Source of the DNA: a gamma proteobacterium HdN1 | GTDB lineage: Bacteria; Pseudomonadota; Gammaproteobacteria; Pseudomonadales; Ketobacteraceae | Direction of reading: 5' to 3' | Assembly: GCA_000198515.1 (NCBI GenBank) | Contig: FP929140.1 | Coordinates: 3,136,527 to 3,200,526 of the forward strand | Length of the DNA stretch: 64,000 bases | Shown here: in pieces, positions 36,882 through 46,010 of the stretch | Numbering within the stretch: position 1 is the first letter of the stretch | Layout of the letters: every line of letters starts with the position of its first letter | Program-made: the position numbers and the translations under genes | Notes under the pieces: generated by a model | Told to the model about the DNA's origin: nothing | The model's database searches: none | Seen by the model: only the letters and a program-made list of their open reading frames with translations

Positions 36882-38339
36882 TTAGCGTACTCCACCGATG
36901 CACACATATTTGATTTCAAGGTATTCGTCGATGCCGTATTTCGAACCTTCGCGGCCAAGGCCGGAGGCTTTCACTCCGCCGAAGGGTGCGACTTCGGTGG
37001 ATACGATGCCTTCGTTTACGCCAACCATGCCGTATTCCAGCGCCTCAGAGACGCGGAACATGCGGTTGAGGTCGCGGCTGTAAAAGTAGGAAGCAAGGCC
37101 GTACTCGGTGGCGTTGGCAAGCGCGATGGCCTCTTCTTCGGTTTCAAAGCGGATGACTGGGGTGATGGGGGCAAACTGCTCTTGTTGTGCAAGTGCGTGA
37201 TCGTTGCGGATGCCGGTTACGATCGTCGGTTCGAAAAAGGTGCCGCCCAAGGCGTGGCGCTTGCCGCCGGTGACGACTTGGGCACCTGCGGGGAGGGTTG
37301 CCAGTAAGTGTTCCGCGTGGGAGAGTGCCGCAGGGTTGATCAGCGGACCTTGGTTGACGCCTTCATGCAGGCCGTTGCCAACTTTGAGCGATTGAACGGC
37401 TTTGTTGAGCTTTTCGACAAACCGATCATGTACCGAGGCTTGCACCAGTACGCGGTTGGTGCATACGCAGGTTTGCCCGGAGTTGCGAAACTTGGAGGCC
37501 ATTAAACCCTGTACGGCGGCGTCTAAGTCGGCATCGTCAAAAACGATAAAGGGCGCATTGCCGCCGAGTTCCAACGAGAGCTTTTTGAGGGTGCCGGAGG
37601 ATTCTGCCATCAGTTGGCGGCCTACCTCGGTGGAGCCCGTAAAGGAGATTTTGCGAACGATGGGGCTGTGAGTGAGCACGGGGCCGATGGCAGATGCGGG
37701 GCCGGTGATTACGTTGATTACGCCTGCAGGGATGCCCGCTTCTTCGGCTAGTGCGGCGAGAGCTAGCGCGCTTAACGGAGTGTCGGAGGCGGGCTTGAGT
37801 ACCACGGTGCAGCCGGCAGCAAGGGCGGGGCCAAGCTTGCGGGTGATCATTGCATTGGGAAAGTTCCATGGCGTGATCGCGGCCACTACGCCAATGGGCT
37901 GTTTGTAGACAAGAAGCCGCCGATCAGCGCTAAAGCCTGGGATGATGTCGCCGTAGGCGCGTTTGGCTTCTTCGGCAAACCATTCAATGAAGGAGGCGCC
38001 GTAGAGAATTTCACCGCGTGCTTCGGCAAGTGGTTTGCCTTGTTCGAGGGTCAAGAGCGTGGCGAGATCTTCTTGGTGGTCCAGCATGAGCTGATACCAG
38101 CGTTTGAGTAGCTGCGAGCGCTCTTTTGCAGTGCGGGCACGCCAGTTCGGTAGAGCGTTATTTGCCGCTGAGATTGCGCGTTCGGTTTCCGCTTGCCCCG
38201 CACGCGGTACGGTGGTGATGGTTTCGCCGGTGGCGGGATTGGTTACGTTGGCCGTGGCGAGGCTGTCGGCGTTGCACCATTGGCCGTTAATAAAAATTTG
38301 TGAGCGGCATAAATCGGGGCGTTTGAGTGAGGAAGGCAT
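36882..38339 (-). CDS. gabD: Succinate-semialdehyde dehydrogenase
   Basis: A 485-residue aldehyde dehydrogenase most like GabD, which oxidises succinate semialdehyde to succinate with NADP. Visible are the NAD-binding TPWNFP and GSTEVGR motifs, the general-base Glu in LELGGNAP and the catalytic Cys in NSGQTCVCTNR, the latter sequence being typical of GabD. The C-terminus GREGSKYGIDEYLEIKY is also GabD-like. The ATG at 38339 has AAAGGA upstream. Last of a likely three-gene unit with a thioesterase and an iron alcohol dehydrogenase, suggesting 4-hydroxybutyrate or GABA use. Confidence 0.93.
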   Translation of the reverse strand: MPSSLKRPDLCRSQIFINGQWCNADSLATANVTNPATGETITTVPRAGQAETERAISAANNALPNWRARTAKERSQLLKRWYQLMLDHQEDLATLLTLEQGKPLAEARGEILYGASFIEWFAEEAKRAYGDIIPGFSADRRLLVYKQPIGVVAAITPWNFPNAMITRKLGPALAAGCTVVLKPASDTPLSALALAALAEEAGIPAGVINVITGPASAIGPVLTHSPIVRKISFTGSTEVGRQLMAESSGTLKKLSLELGGNAPFIVFDDADLDAAVQGLMASKFRNSGQTCVCTNRVLVQASVHDRFVEKLNKAVQSLKVGNGLHEGVNQGPLINPAALSHAEHLLATLPAGAQVVTGGKRHALGGTFFEPTIVTGIRNDHALAQQEQFAPITPVIRFETEEEAIALANATEYGLASYFYSRDLNRMFRVSEALEYGMVGVNEGIVSTEVAPFGGVKASGLGREGSKYGIDEYLEIKYVCIGGVR

Positions 38340-38383
38340 GGTGGGGTTTCCTTTAGGGGGCCTTAAATGAACGCAGGGAGCTT

Positions 38384-38431
38384 CAGCCAATTACTGTGTC
38401 AGCCAACTACTGTGTCAGCCAACTACTGTAG
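38384..38431 (+). repeat. 16-bp tandem repeat over the thioesterase stop codon
   Basis: Three units CAGCCAAYTACTGTGT occur at 38384-38399, 38400-38415 and 38416-38431. The last contains the stop codon of the thioesterase gene (minus strand, 38423-38425), so the gene's end has been multiplied downstream of itself. Confidence 0.93.
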
Positions 38432-38887
38432 CGGCGCCAACACCTCCCGCAGTTTGGCAGGTAAGGGGCCGGGTTGGTTGGTCGCACGGTTCACATACAC
38501 ATGGATAAAGTGCCCTTCTGCTGCAGCGAGCGGCTCGCCTTTACGGAAAATGGCAAGCGCATAGCGTACGCTGGAATTGCCGATGCGATCTACGCGCAAG
38601 CCGACTTCTAGATCATCGGGGAAGGCAACAGAGGAGTGATAAGTGCAGCGCGTTTCGACCACCAGCCCTACCGTTTCGCCGTGATGAATGTCCAGCCATC
38701 CGGCGTGGATTAAATAGTGATTTACCGCCGTATCAAAGTAGCTGTAATACTGCACGTTGTTGACATGGCCAAATACGTCGTTATCCATCCAGCGGGTCGC
38801 GAGTGGCATGAAGTGGCGAAAATCGGTGCGGTTGGCGCGGTTTTTTTCGGACTTTTTGGGGGTGTCGGTGCTACTAGTTTCGCTCAT
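38423..38887 (-). CDS. Acyl-CoA thioesterase, 4HBT/YbgC type
   Basis: A 154-residue hotdog-fold thioesterase. The catalytic pattern is WMDNDVFGHVNNVQYYSYFDTAVNHYL, in which the Asp of D-x-x-GHVNN is the nucleophile or base; here given in parts, DNDVFGHVNN is the key motif. A hydrophilic 25-residue N-terminal tail precedes the domain. The substrate is unknown. It sits 32 bases after the alcohol dehydrogenase and 83 before gabD on the same strand. Confidence 0.9.
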   Translation of the reverse strand: MSETSSTDTPKKSEKNRANRTDFRHFMPLATRWMDNDVFGHVNNVQYYSYFDTAVNHYLIHAGWLDIHHGETVGLVVETRCTYHSSVAFPDDLEVGLRVDRIGNSSVRYALAIFRKGEPLAAAEGHFIHVYVNRATNQPGPLPAKLREVLAPLQ

Positions 38888-38919
38888 GCTTCAATTCTCA
38901 AATGAGGTTATTCAGTCAA

Positions 38920-40098
38920 TCAGAGCTGCTGTGCGTAAATCGCTCGCGCTGCTTCCAGCGTCATCGGGCGTGGGTTGTTCACGAGCAGGCGTTCCACCTT
39001 CATTGCATCGCTTGCCAAAAGATCGAGGTCGGCTTCTGTAACGCCAACTTCGCGCAGGGTTTGTGCAAAGGGCATGGTCGATACGAGGCTTGCCATGCAA
39101 TCTACAAACCACTGAGCGGAGGCGTTATGGTCAGAAAAGCGCTGTGCAGGTGAGAGCGCGTGGGCGAGTTCGGCATACGGCTGAACGGCGTGGCTAAGGT
39201 TGTAGCGTAGTACGGGTGCGAGTACGAGGGCGTTACTTAATCCGTGGGGAGCGTGAAAATGGCCGCCAAGCGGATAGGCAAGTGCGTGCACCGCTCCAAC
39301 AGGTGCATTGGCGAAGGCCATTCCCGCCATCATGGAGCCGATCAACATGGCGCTGCGGGATTCGATGTTGTGGCCGTTTTCGAGCACCAAGGGTAGATGG
39401 GTGTGCATCAGTTTCAGGGCATCTCGCGCCAGTGCGTCTGAAACTGGATTTTTCTTGAATTTTGAAGTGTAGGCTTCGATGGCGTGCACCATGGCGTCAA
39501 TTCCGGTCATCGCGGTAATCGCGGGCGGTAGGCCGAGGGTCAGCTCAGCATCCAGAAGCGCCATGTCAGGGTAGAGCAGCGGGGAGACTACGCCCTTTTT
39601 CTCATGGGTGGGTGTAGTAACGATGGCAATCGGCGTCACTTCAGAGCCGGTGCCTGCGGTTGTGGGTACTTGGATTAGCGGCAGCCTAGGGCCGGTTGCG
39701 AGGCCAATTCCGTAAATCTGTTCTAACGCTTGAGGTGTGGCAGCGAGTAATGCGACCAGTTTTGCGGTATCCATGGAGCTGCCGCCACCCAAGCCGATAA
39801 TGAGCGATGCTCGGGCATCTCTTGCAGCGGCAACGGTGGCGAGTACGCGCGCTTCTGGCGGATCGGCTTCCACCTCGTGATAAACCTGAACATCGCAACC
39901 TTGTGCTTGCAGAACGGAAACGATCGGGTCAAGCAAGCCGATTTTGAATAGGCCGGGGTCAGTAACGATGAAGATGCGCTTTGCGTTGGCAGGTAGCCAT
40001 TCTTTGGGTTGTTGCAGAATGCCGGGGCGTGCGATTACGCGGGGCGTGGTGGCAAAATCGGTTTGCATGAAGTCGGTTTGCATGAAGTCGGTTTGCAT
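38920..40098 (-). CDS. Iron-containing alcohol dehydrogenase
   Basis: A 392-residue group III alcohol dehydrogenase. GLGGGSSMDTAK binds NAD(P); the metal ligands are in DAMVHAIEAY, VGAVHALAYPLGGHFHAPHG and upstream Asp. The neighbouring gabD makes 4-hydroxybutyrate dehydrogenase (oxidising to succinate semialdehyde) a reasonable but unproved substrate assignment. The first 15 residues are MQTDF three times, encoded by a 15-bp triplication that contains three in-frame ATGs; the AGGGA site upstream fits the first ATG (40098), but any could serve. Confidence 0.9.
   Translation of the reverse strand: MQTDFMQTDFMQTDFATTPRVIARPGILQQPKEWLPANAKRIFIVTDPGLFKIGLLDPIVSVLQAQGCDVQVYHEVEADPPEARVLATVAAARDARASLIIGLGGGSSMDTAKLVALLAATPQALEQIYGIGLATGPRLPLIQVPTTAGTGSEVTPIAIVTTPTHEKKGVVSPLLYPDMALLDAELTLGLPPAITAMTGIDAMVHAIEAYTSKFKKNPVSDALARDALKLMHTHLPLVLENGHNIESRSAMLIGSMMAGMAFANAPVGAVHALAYPLGGHFHAPHGLSNALVLAPVLRYNLSHAVQPYAELAHALSPAQRFSDHNASAQWFVDCMASLVSTMPFAQTLREVGVTEADLDLLASDAMKVERLLVNNPRPMTLEAARAIYAQQL
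40054..40098 (-). repeat. 15-bp triplication containing the alcohol dehydrogenase start codon
   Basis: On the minus strand ATGCAAACCGACTTC is repeated at 40098-40084 and 40083-40069, with a third copy at 40068-40054 differing at its end. Each copy begins with an in-frame ATG. Confidence 0.95.
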
Positions 40099-40196
40099 TT
40101 TGGTGCGTCCCTGATGATGCGGCCGCGATTGGTGGGCCGCCGCAGCGATTGCGGCCGCGCACCTGCGGTGGTAGTTTTTTGCTGCGGCTCGTCGTT

Positions 40197-41225
40197 TTAA
40201 GCGGCGTTCTTTCGTGCAAAATTCAGCAATTGCGCGCGCTGGGCAGCGACGGCTAGCAGGCGGAAGTTGAGCAGCGGTGAGTCGTGCGCTAGAGAGTCGC
40301 TTACATTAACACGCGGTAGGCAGAAACGCTCACGCTCTTGCCGAGATGCGTAACTCGCAAACCCTGTAAGCGCACCTTGAAATCCTGCGCTCTCCACCTG
40401 TTCCATAAGACGGTGATCGTAAGCGCCGTTGGGGTAGCAGAATAAACGGTTGAAGTGTACGCCTTCAAGCGCAGAAACTGCGGCAAATCCGCTGCGGATG
40501 TCGGCAATTGCTGCGGCTTCATCAAGCAAAGGCAGCGGAAGGTGGGATGCGGTTTGTGCGCCGAATCGAATCAGCCCACTTGCGCTCATTTCCTGAATTT
40601 CCGAAAGTTTCAAGCTAACGCTGTGGCTGCCGGGCAAGTGTGGGGAGAGGATTTGCGTGAGGTTGTTACGCTGCTCTTCTGACAAGGTATAGATAAAATC
40701 CATGAAGCGATCAATGCTGTCAAAATCGCTCGGGTTTGGGGTAATGGATTCTAGAGCCTGCTTCAGGCGTGCCTGAGCCTCTGCGTTATTTTGGGCCTCC
40801 GCAAAGGCGTCGCCCAAGCGTAGCCACCAAAAAGGGAGATCACGCCTGATGTGGCCGGCAGATAAATAGATCGAAGCTGGTATTTTTTGTGATTTTAATT
40901 GTGGCCATGCGTATAGATAGTTGTCTTGGCCGCCATCGTCAAAGGTCAGGCAGGCAAAACGCTCGCGGCGATTTTGGGAGCTTGGTTCGAGATTTAGATA
41001 ATCGTCTACCTGGATCAGCGAGTAGTGGCGCTGCAGATAGGTGAGCAGATGATCGAGGCCTTCTTCGGTGATGGCGTGTGTGCGCTGAAAGCGCTGTTTA
41101 TCGTGCTCTTTTTGGGGCAACACGCGATGCAAGCGCAGGATAAGCGCAAGTGGGCCTTGAATCCGTTTGTTTAGACCAAAGGTTTCGGCGCATAGCCCGA
41201 AAATACGTTTGCCAACGCCTTTCAT
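40197..41225 (-). CDS. Polysaccharide deacetylase-like protein
   Basis: A 342-residue NodB-fold protein. Motif 1 is TFDDGGQDN, with both acidic residues intact. Motif 2, normally HS/TxxH, reads QTASH, so the first metal-binding histidine is replaced by Gln. Later FCYPNGAYDHR and CLPRVNV match family motifs 3-4. Without full metal ligation the enzyme may be inactive or use another site. No signal peptide is evident, which fits cytosolic or glycan-island deacetylases. The substrate is unknown; the gene stands alone between the alcohol dehydrogenase and dxs. Confidence 0.8.
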   Translation of the reverse strand: MKGVGKRIFGLCAETFGLNKRIQGPLALILRLHRVLPQKEHDKQRFQRTHAITEEGLDHLLTYLQRHYSLIQVDDYLNLEPSSQNRRERFACLTFDDGGQDNYLYAWPQLKSQKIPASIYLSAGHIRRDLPFWWLRLGDAFAEAQNNAEAQARLKQALESITPNPSDFDSIDRFMDFIYTLSEEQRNNLTQILSPHLPGSHSVSLKLSEIQEMSASGLIRFGAQTASHLPLPLLDEAAAIADIRSGFAAVSALEGVHFNRLFCYPNGAYDHRLMEQVESAGFQGALTGFASYASRQERERFCLPRVNVSDSLAHDSPLLNFRLLAVAAQRAQLLNFARKNAA

Positions 41226-41343
41226 CGCAGGCTCCGGTGCGAAAGTTTTGCCAGCGAAGTGCCGGCAAGCCTATTCAGGAGCTTAGCAGATTCTTGAGTG
41301 TGGTGCTTGGATGTTCATAAGAAAACGTGGCAAGACAGAGAGT

Positions 41344-41394
41344 TGCGACTTATGCCACGTTTCGACTTATACCACGTTGCGACTTATACCACGT
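41344..41394 (+). repeat. 17-bp tandem repeat over the dxs stop codon
   Basis: Three units TGCGACTTATACCACGT occur at 41344-41360, 41361-41377 and 41378-41394, with one or two changes each. The last includes the dxs stop (minus strand, 41384-41386) and its final codons. The gene's 3' end has therefore been copied downstream twice. Confidence 0.93.
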
Positions 41395-43303
41395 TGCGAA
41401 TGGCGCTTGCGCGTTCGGCTATTTTCGCTAGGCGTAGGCGGATTGCTTTTTCGATGCCTTCGGCATCAAGGCCACATTCTTTGAGCATTTCGGCGGGTTT
41501 GCCGTGCTCGATAAATTGGTCGGGAACGCCAAGGTTCAATAGGGGTTGCACGATGCCTTGTTCTGCAAGGAATTCGTTGATTGCAGAACCTGCGCCGCCG
41601 CGTGTGGTGTTTTCTTCAACAGTAACGAGCAGTTCGTGCTGCTCTGCCATTTTCAGAATGAGGGCTTCGTCCAGCGGTTTAACAAAGCGCATGTCCACAA
41701 GGGTTGCGTTGAGGTTTTCAGCAACGGTGCGGCAGGCGGTAAGCGGGGCGCCAAAGCAGAGGATGGCGGTGTGCTGCCCTTCGCGGCGGATCGCACCTTT
41801 GCCAATGGGGAGCGCTGTCATTGTGGTTTCGATTGTGGTTCCGGGGCCGGTTCCTCGCGGGTAGCGCACGGCAGCTGGGCCGTTATAGTTATAGCCGGTA
41901 TAAAGGAGCTGGCGGCATTCGTTTTCGTCGGAGGGGGCCATTACGATCAGATTCGGGATGCAGCGCAAAAAGCTTAGGTCAAAGACGCCGGCGTGGGTGG
42001 GGCCGTCTTCGCCGACGATGCCTGAACGATCAATTCCGAATAGCACATCCAGATTTTGCAGTGCAACGTCGTGGATGAGCTGGTCGTAGGCACGCTGCAG
42101 GAATGTGGAATAAATCGCAACGACGGGTTTCATGCCTTCGCACGCCATGCCCGCAGCAAGAGTGACGGCGTGCTGTTCTGCAATGGCGACGTCTTGATAT
42201 TGGCTGGGAAAACGCCGCGAAAATTCCACCATGCCGGAGCCTTCACGCATTGCGGGCGTTATGCCGATGAGCTTCGGATCGTGCTCGGCCATGTCGCAAA
42301 GGAATTGCCCGAAAATATCTGAATATTTGGGGCGAGAAGGTTTTGCGGGCGCTGATTTCAGAGTGTTTTGCGGATCAATTTTGCTGAGTGCGTGCCAGCC
42401 GATGGGGTCGTGCTCGGCAGGAGCAAAACCGTGGCCTTTTTGGGTTTTGATGTGCAGCAATTGCGGGCCGGACAGGTCTTTGATGCGATTCAGGTGGGTG
42501 ATCAGGCGCGGCAAATCGTGGCCATCAATGGGGCCGATATAGTTAAATCCCACTGCTTCGAACAGCGAGCCTGGGGATACCATGCCTTTCATGTGTTCTT
42601 CGGTGCGCTTGGCGAGTTCGCGTGCGGTGGGCAGGTTTTCGAGTACTTTTTTGCCGCCTTCGCGCAGTGAATTGTAGGTGCGGCTCGCCCAAATGCGTGA
42701 GAAATAGTGCGAGAGGCCGCCTACGTTTTCAGAGATCGACATGTCGTTGTCGTTGAGCACTACGAGCATATTCGAATGCGTATGCCCCGCGTGGTTGAGT
42801 GCCTCAAAGGCCATGCCGGCGGTGATTGCGCCGTCGCCAATGATGGCAACGACTTGATCTTCGCGCTTTTGCATCGCAAGGGCGATGGACATGCCAAGTG
42901 CGGCGCTGATGGATGTGCTGGAATGGCCCACGCCGAACGCATCAAAGGGGCTTTCGTCGCGCTTGGGAAATCCGGCTAGGCCGTGGCGCTGCCGGATGGA
43001 GAGCAGTGCTTCGCGGCGGCCGGTGAGCAGTTTGTGTGGGTAGGCTTGGTGGCCTACGTCCCAAATCAGTTGATCGTTGGGCGTGTTGTAGACGTAGTGA
43101 AGGGCAATGGTCAGTTCGATGACGCCAAGGCCAGAGCTGAAGTGGCCGCCGGTTTTGCCCACGCTATAGAGCAGGTATTGGCGCATTTCGTCGGCTAATT
43201 GTGGCAGGCTGTCTTCCGAGAGGGCGCGCAGGCGTGCAGGGCTGTCGATTTGATCGAGCAGCGGTGTAGCTGGGCGAATTAGCGGTAGTTCGTTGAACAT
43301 CAT
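41384..43303 (-). CDS. dxs: 1-deoxy-D-xylulose-5-phosphate synthase
   Basis: Dxs joins pyruvate and glyceraldehyde 3-phosphate in a thiamine-diphosphate-dependent reaction, the first step of the MEP isoprenoid pathway. The 639-residue protein is full length: [16 protein letters not shown], the [18 protein letters not shown] thiamine motif, [10 protein letters not shown], and the transketolase pyrimidine domain with [13 protein letters not shown] and [15 protein letters not shown] are all present. ATG 43303 and the adjacent ATG 43300 are both possible. ispA follows upstream on the same strand across a 121-base gap. Confidence 0.97.
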   Translation of the reverse strand: MMFNELPLIRPATPLLDQIDSPARLRALSEDSLPQLADEMRQYLLYSVGKTGGHFSSGLGVIELTIALHYVYNTPNDQLIWDVGHQAYPHKLLTGRREALLSIRQRHGLAGFPKRDESPFDAFGVGHSSTSISAALGMSIALAMQKREDQVVAIIGDGAITAGMAFEALNHAGHTHSNMLVVLNDNDMSISENVGGLSHYFSRIWASRTYNSLREGGKKVLENLPTARELAKRTEEHMKGMVSPGSLFEAVGFNYIGPIDGHDLPRLITHLNRIKDLSGPQLLHIKTQKGHGFAPAEHDPIGWHALSKIDPQNTLKSAPAKPSRPKYSDIFGQFLCDMAEHDPKLIGITPAMREGSGMVEFSRRFPSQYQDVAIAEQHAVTLAAGMACEGMKPVVAIYSTFLQRAYDQLIHDVALQNLDVLFGIDRSGIVGEDGPTHAGVFDLSFLRCIPNLIVMAPSDENECRQLLYTGYNYNGPAAVRYPRGTGPGTTIETTMTALPIGKGAIRREGQHTAILCFGAPLTACRTVAENLNATLVDMRFVKPLDEALILKMAEQHELLVTVEENTTRGGAGSAINEFLAEQGIVQPLLNLGVPDQFIEHGKPAEMLKECGLDAEGIEKAIRLRLAKIAERASAIRNVV

Positions 43304-43424
43304 GCGTCTACATCATCACCAATAGCGGGGTAGGGAAACCAAAGTGTGGCAAGGGTCTGGATTCTACCGCGTATTGGGATGAAATATCCCAAAAAACGCA
43401 TGAGTTTCACGTTTCTCAACAAAA

Positions 43425-44318
43425 TCAATAGCGTCGGTTGACAATGTAAGATGCAAGGGCGCGCAGCGGTGTTGCGCCATCGCCAAACCCTTGGATGGCC
43501 TGTAGTGCTTGATCGTGCAGGTGAGTGGCCAGCGCTTGGGCGGCTTGCAGGCCGAGGATGCGTGGGTAGGTGGCCTTGTCCAGTACTGCGTCGGCGCCTT
43601 GTTGTTTGCCGAGGGTGAGGGTGTCGCCGGTTACGTCGAGGATGTCATCCTGCACTTGATAGGCGAGCCCTAATGCGCTTGCGTATTGGTCTAGGGCGAG
43701 TAGCGACGATTCGGGGGCGTGGGCGGCCAGCGCGCCGAGGCGCACTGCGGCGCGGATCAAACAGCCGGTCTTGAGCCGGTGGATGGTTTCAAGGCCGTGC
43801 AAATCGAGCAGCTTTCCACTTGCGGCAAGGTCAAGCGCTTGGCCGCCCGCCATGCCGTGGGTGCCGCTTGCTACGGCGAGGCTACGGATCATTTCGAGCT
43901 TGATGGGGGTGGTCATCGAGGGGAGTTCGCTGCTGGCGAGCACCTCAAAGGCGAGGCATTGCAGCGCGTCACCGGCGAGGATTGCGGTGGCTTCGTCGAA
44001 GGCAATGTGGCAGGTGGGCACGCCGCGCCGCAGGGCATCGTTATCCATCGCTGGCAGGTCATCGTGAACCAGTGAGTACGAGTGCAGCATTTCTAGAGCG
44101 CAGGCGGCATCGTTTGCCAGAGACGCGTCGGTACCGCAGGCTTCGGCGGCGGCGAACGCCAGTACCGGCCGCAGGCGTTTGCCGCCGTTCATCACCGCAT
44201 AGTGCATCGCTTCGCTGAGTTTTGCGGCCGTGGTGTTTTGCTTGGCAAACCAGTATTCCAGACGGGTGTTTACGCGAAACTGGGCGGTTTGCAGGTAGGC
44301 GTGGAGGTCGAAGGTCAT
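43425..44318 (-). CDS. ispA: Farnesyl diphosphate synthase
   Basis: IspA makes farnesyl (and geranyl) diphosphate for undecaprenyl, quinone and heme side chains. The 297-residue product has GGKRLRPVL, the first aspartate-rich motif DDLPAMDND, a KTG-type LKTGCLI and the second motif YQVQDDILD, all intact. The ATG at 44318 (MTFDLHAYL) fits the family; the frame stays open to 44507 but would overlap the TetR gene. The xseB gene that usually precedes ispA is missing here. Confidence 0.95.
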   Translation of the reverse strand: MTFDLHAYLQTAQFRVNTRLEYWFAKQNTTAAKLSEAMHYAVMNGGKRLRPVLAFAAAEACGTDASLANDAACALEMLHSYSLVHDDLPAMDNDALRRGVPTCHIAFDEATAILAGDALQCLAFEVLASSELPSMTTPIKLEMIRSLAVASGTHGMAGGQALDLAASGKLLDLHGLETIHRLKTGCLIRAAVRLGALAAHAPESSLLALDQYASALGLAYQVQDDILDVTGDTLTLGKQQGADAVLDKATYPRILGLQAAQALATHLHDQALQAIQGFGDGATPLRALASYIVNRRY

Positions 44319-44451
44319 GGCAAAAGCATTCAGGATGGGCCGTTGAAGGCGTGTATCTTCTATGGAATCAGGGGGGACTGCAAGGGGTGTGAGTGCTAGG
44401 TGCGTGGTTGTTTGCTGGCTGTGGAATTCGTGGCGCAAATGCAATCCATCC

Positions 44452-45090
44452 CTACGGAGGGGGAGGTATTGGATACAAGTGGCTGGCTTTGGCGTAAACC
44501 GAGACAAGGCGTGCCATGCCGTTCTTGAGCTGTTCGTAGGTGATTGGCGGGTTGCTGGTCGAAAGCAGGCGTAGCATTACGAAAATGCTGGAATTGATGA
44601 TGATGTACGCGAGGGCAGGGATGTCTTCTTGTGAGTTCAGTAATGGGCGGTGTTTGAGCAGGTATTGCACCACCATATCTTGCAGTGCTTTGCTGATGGG
44701 CTCTACGGAGTCGCGGGTGTCTACGCTAAGTACTTCCCGCGCAACTTTCAGGTAACGTTCGTTATCCGCCAGTAAAAAGCGGTTAAAAGCATCGAAAAAG
44801 TGGGAAATTGCACTCTCGATGTCCAGTTCGAGCGCAAGCGGGCCAACTCGCTGAATGAGTACGACGACATCGTGAATGATGCGTTCGTTCATGGCCGCAA
44901 AAATGGCGTCTTTGTCTTTGAAGTATTCATATAGAGAGCCAACTCCCACGCCGGCTTGATCCGCAATGGCGCGTGTGGTGGTGTTGGCCACTCCGTGCTC
45001 GGCGACGCAGCGGAAACCGGCCTCTACGATGGCTTCGTAGGTGGCGCGGGAGCGAGTCTGGCGTGGCTTTCGTGGCATAGGCGTCTGCAC
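44452..45090 (-). CDS. TetR-family transcriptional regulator
   Basis: A 212-residue repressor. The helix-turn-helix (about 15-60) reads TTTRAIADQAGVGVGSLYEYFKDK-like; the key motif is GVGSLYEYFKDKD. The ligand-binding domain follows and ends in a Pro-rich tail. A GAACA-GT-TGTTC palindrome lies 12 bases upstream of the ATG, suggesting autoregulation. It is divergent from the OmpA-like gene, which may be a target. Confidence 0.9.
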   Translation of the reverse strand: MQTPMPRKPRQTRSRATYEAIVEAGFRCVAEHGVANTTTRAIADQAGVGVGSLYEYFKDKDAIFAAMNERIIHDVVVLIQRVGPLALELDIESAISHFFDAFNRFLLADNERYLKVAREVLSVDTRDSVEPISKALQDMVVQYLLKHRPLLNSQEDIPALAYIIINSSIFVMLRLLSTSNPPITYEQLKNGMARLVSVYAKASHLYPIPPPP

Positions 45091-45101
45091 TTCAAAAATC
45101 C

Positions 45102-45113
45102 GAACAGTTGTTC
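45102..45113. promoter_or_regulatory. Likely TetR operator palindrome
   Basis: GAACAGTTGTTC has 5-bp inverted arms around a GT centre. It lies in the divergent promoter region between the tetR gene and the OmpA-like gene, the usual place for an autoregulatory operator. Confidence 0.5.
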
Positions 45114-45207
45114 AGATCATAGAAAGAACCGGTGCTTAGGTCAAATGAATGTGCGCCATTGGCTTGAGCTAAACTTCCATGAACCAGACTTTTTGGGTGG
45201 ATGGGTG

Positions 45208-45813
45208 ATGGATGCAGGAATGGCGCAAAGAGCAGTAAGACGCGTGCGCAAATGCTTGCGGCTTTGGGTTCGCCGCGTAGTTGCCGCGTTTGCTTGGCCG
45301 TTGGCAGTTGCGCCGGTCTGGGCGATGGCGTTGGTGGTGCTTGCCTTTGGGAGTGCTCACGCCTGCGCGGATCAACAAGTTGCGGTTCGTGTGGCGCTTG
45401 CGCTAAAGGCGCCGATTGAGCGTGGATTGGTCGAAGTGGAGGCTGTGGGCCGCTATATCGTCATCCGCATCCCTGAAGCGACCTGCTTTCCCACTAACGC
45501 TGCGACTCTACGGCCCCAATGCCTGCCGGTGCTTGTCACGATTCGATCTGCATTACAGGGATTGGAGAAAGCGCGTTATACCGTTGCGGGGCATAGTGAC
45601 GATGTGCCGATCAATACTGCGCGTTATTCTTCCAATTGGGAGTTTGCCGCAGCGCGTGCTGGTGCCGTTTTGGTTGAACTTTTGAAGGCTACGGGGTTCT
45701 CCGCTGATCATTTTACCTTGGCCAGCTACGGCCCAACGCGCCCTCTCGTTGCCAATACCAGTGCAGACAATCGCGCGCGCAACCGTCGGGTGGAGGTTGT
45801 GGTCGAGCTGTAG
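45208..45813 (+). CDS. OmpA-like peptidoglycan-binding domain protein
   Basis: A 201-residue exported protein with a basic N-terminus, a long hydrophobic segment (about 20-48) serving as signal or anchor, and an OmpA/MotB-type domain (about 85-200). VAGHSDDVPINTARYSSN and NRARNRRVEVVVEL contain the Asp and Arg that bind meso-diaminopimelate. SNWEFAAARAGAVL is closer to MotB than to OmpA. The start is the ATG at 45208; the frame is open further upstream into the tetR gene but lacks a plausible signal there. Confidence 0.8.
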   Translation: MDAGMAQRAVRRVRKCLRLWVRRVVAAFAWPLAVAPVWAMALVVLAFGSAHACADQQVAVRVALALKAPIERGLVEVEAVGRYIVIRIPEATCFPTNAATLRPQCLPVLVTIRSALQGLEKARYTVAGHSDDVPINTARYSSNWEFAAARAGAVLVELLKATGFSADHFTLASYGPTRPLVANTSADNRARNRRVEVVVEL

Positions 45814-46010
45814 AAGGGATTTCAGGAAAGCTTTGTTATGTCTTGCGGTAGAGCTTGCCGGAAAGGTTCGCAGCGTAGTATTTTTTAGCCCTCTTAGGCG
45901 TGTTGTCGGGCTTGCCGTATGAGCTGCGCCGAGATGGCCGCAACATCGTGATAGCCTTTTTGTGCGTAATCGCATATTTTAGTGTACAACTGTTTCCTGA
46001 ATCCTGCCGG

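Noticed and set aside
44956-45207. N-terminal extension of the OmpA-like protein
   Set aside because: Overlaps the tetR gene antisense and has no signal peptide; the ATG at 45208 gives a proper export segment.
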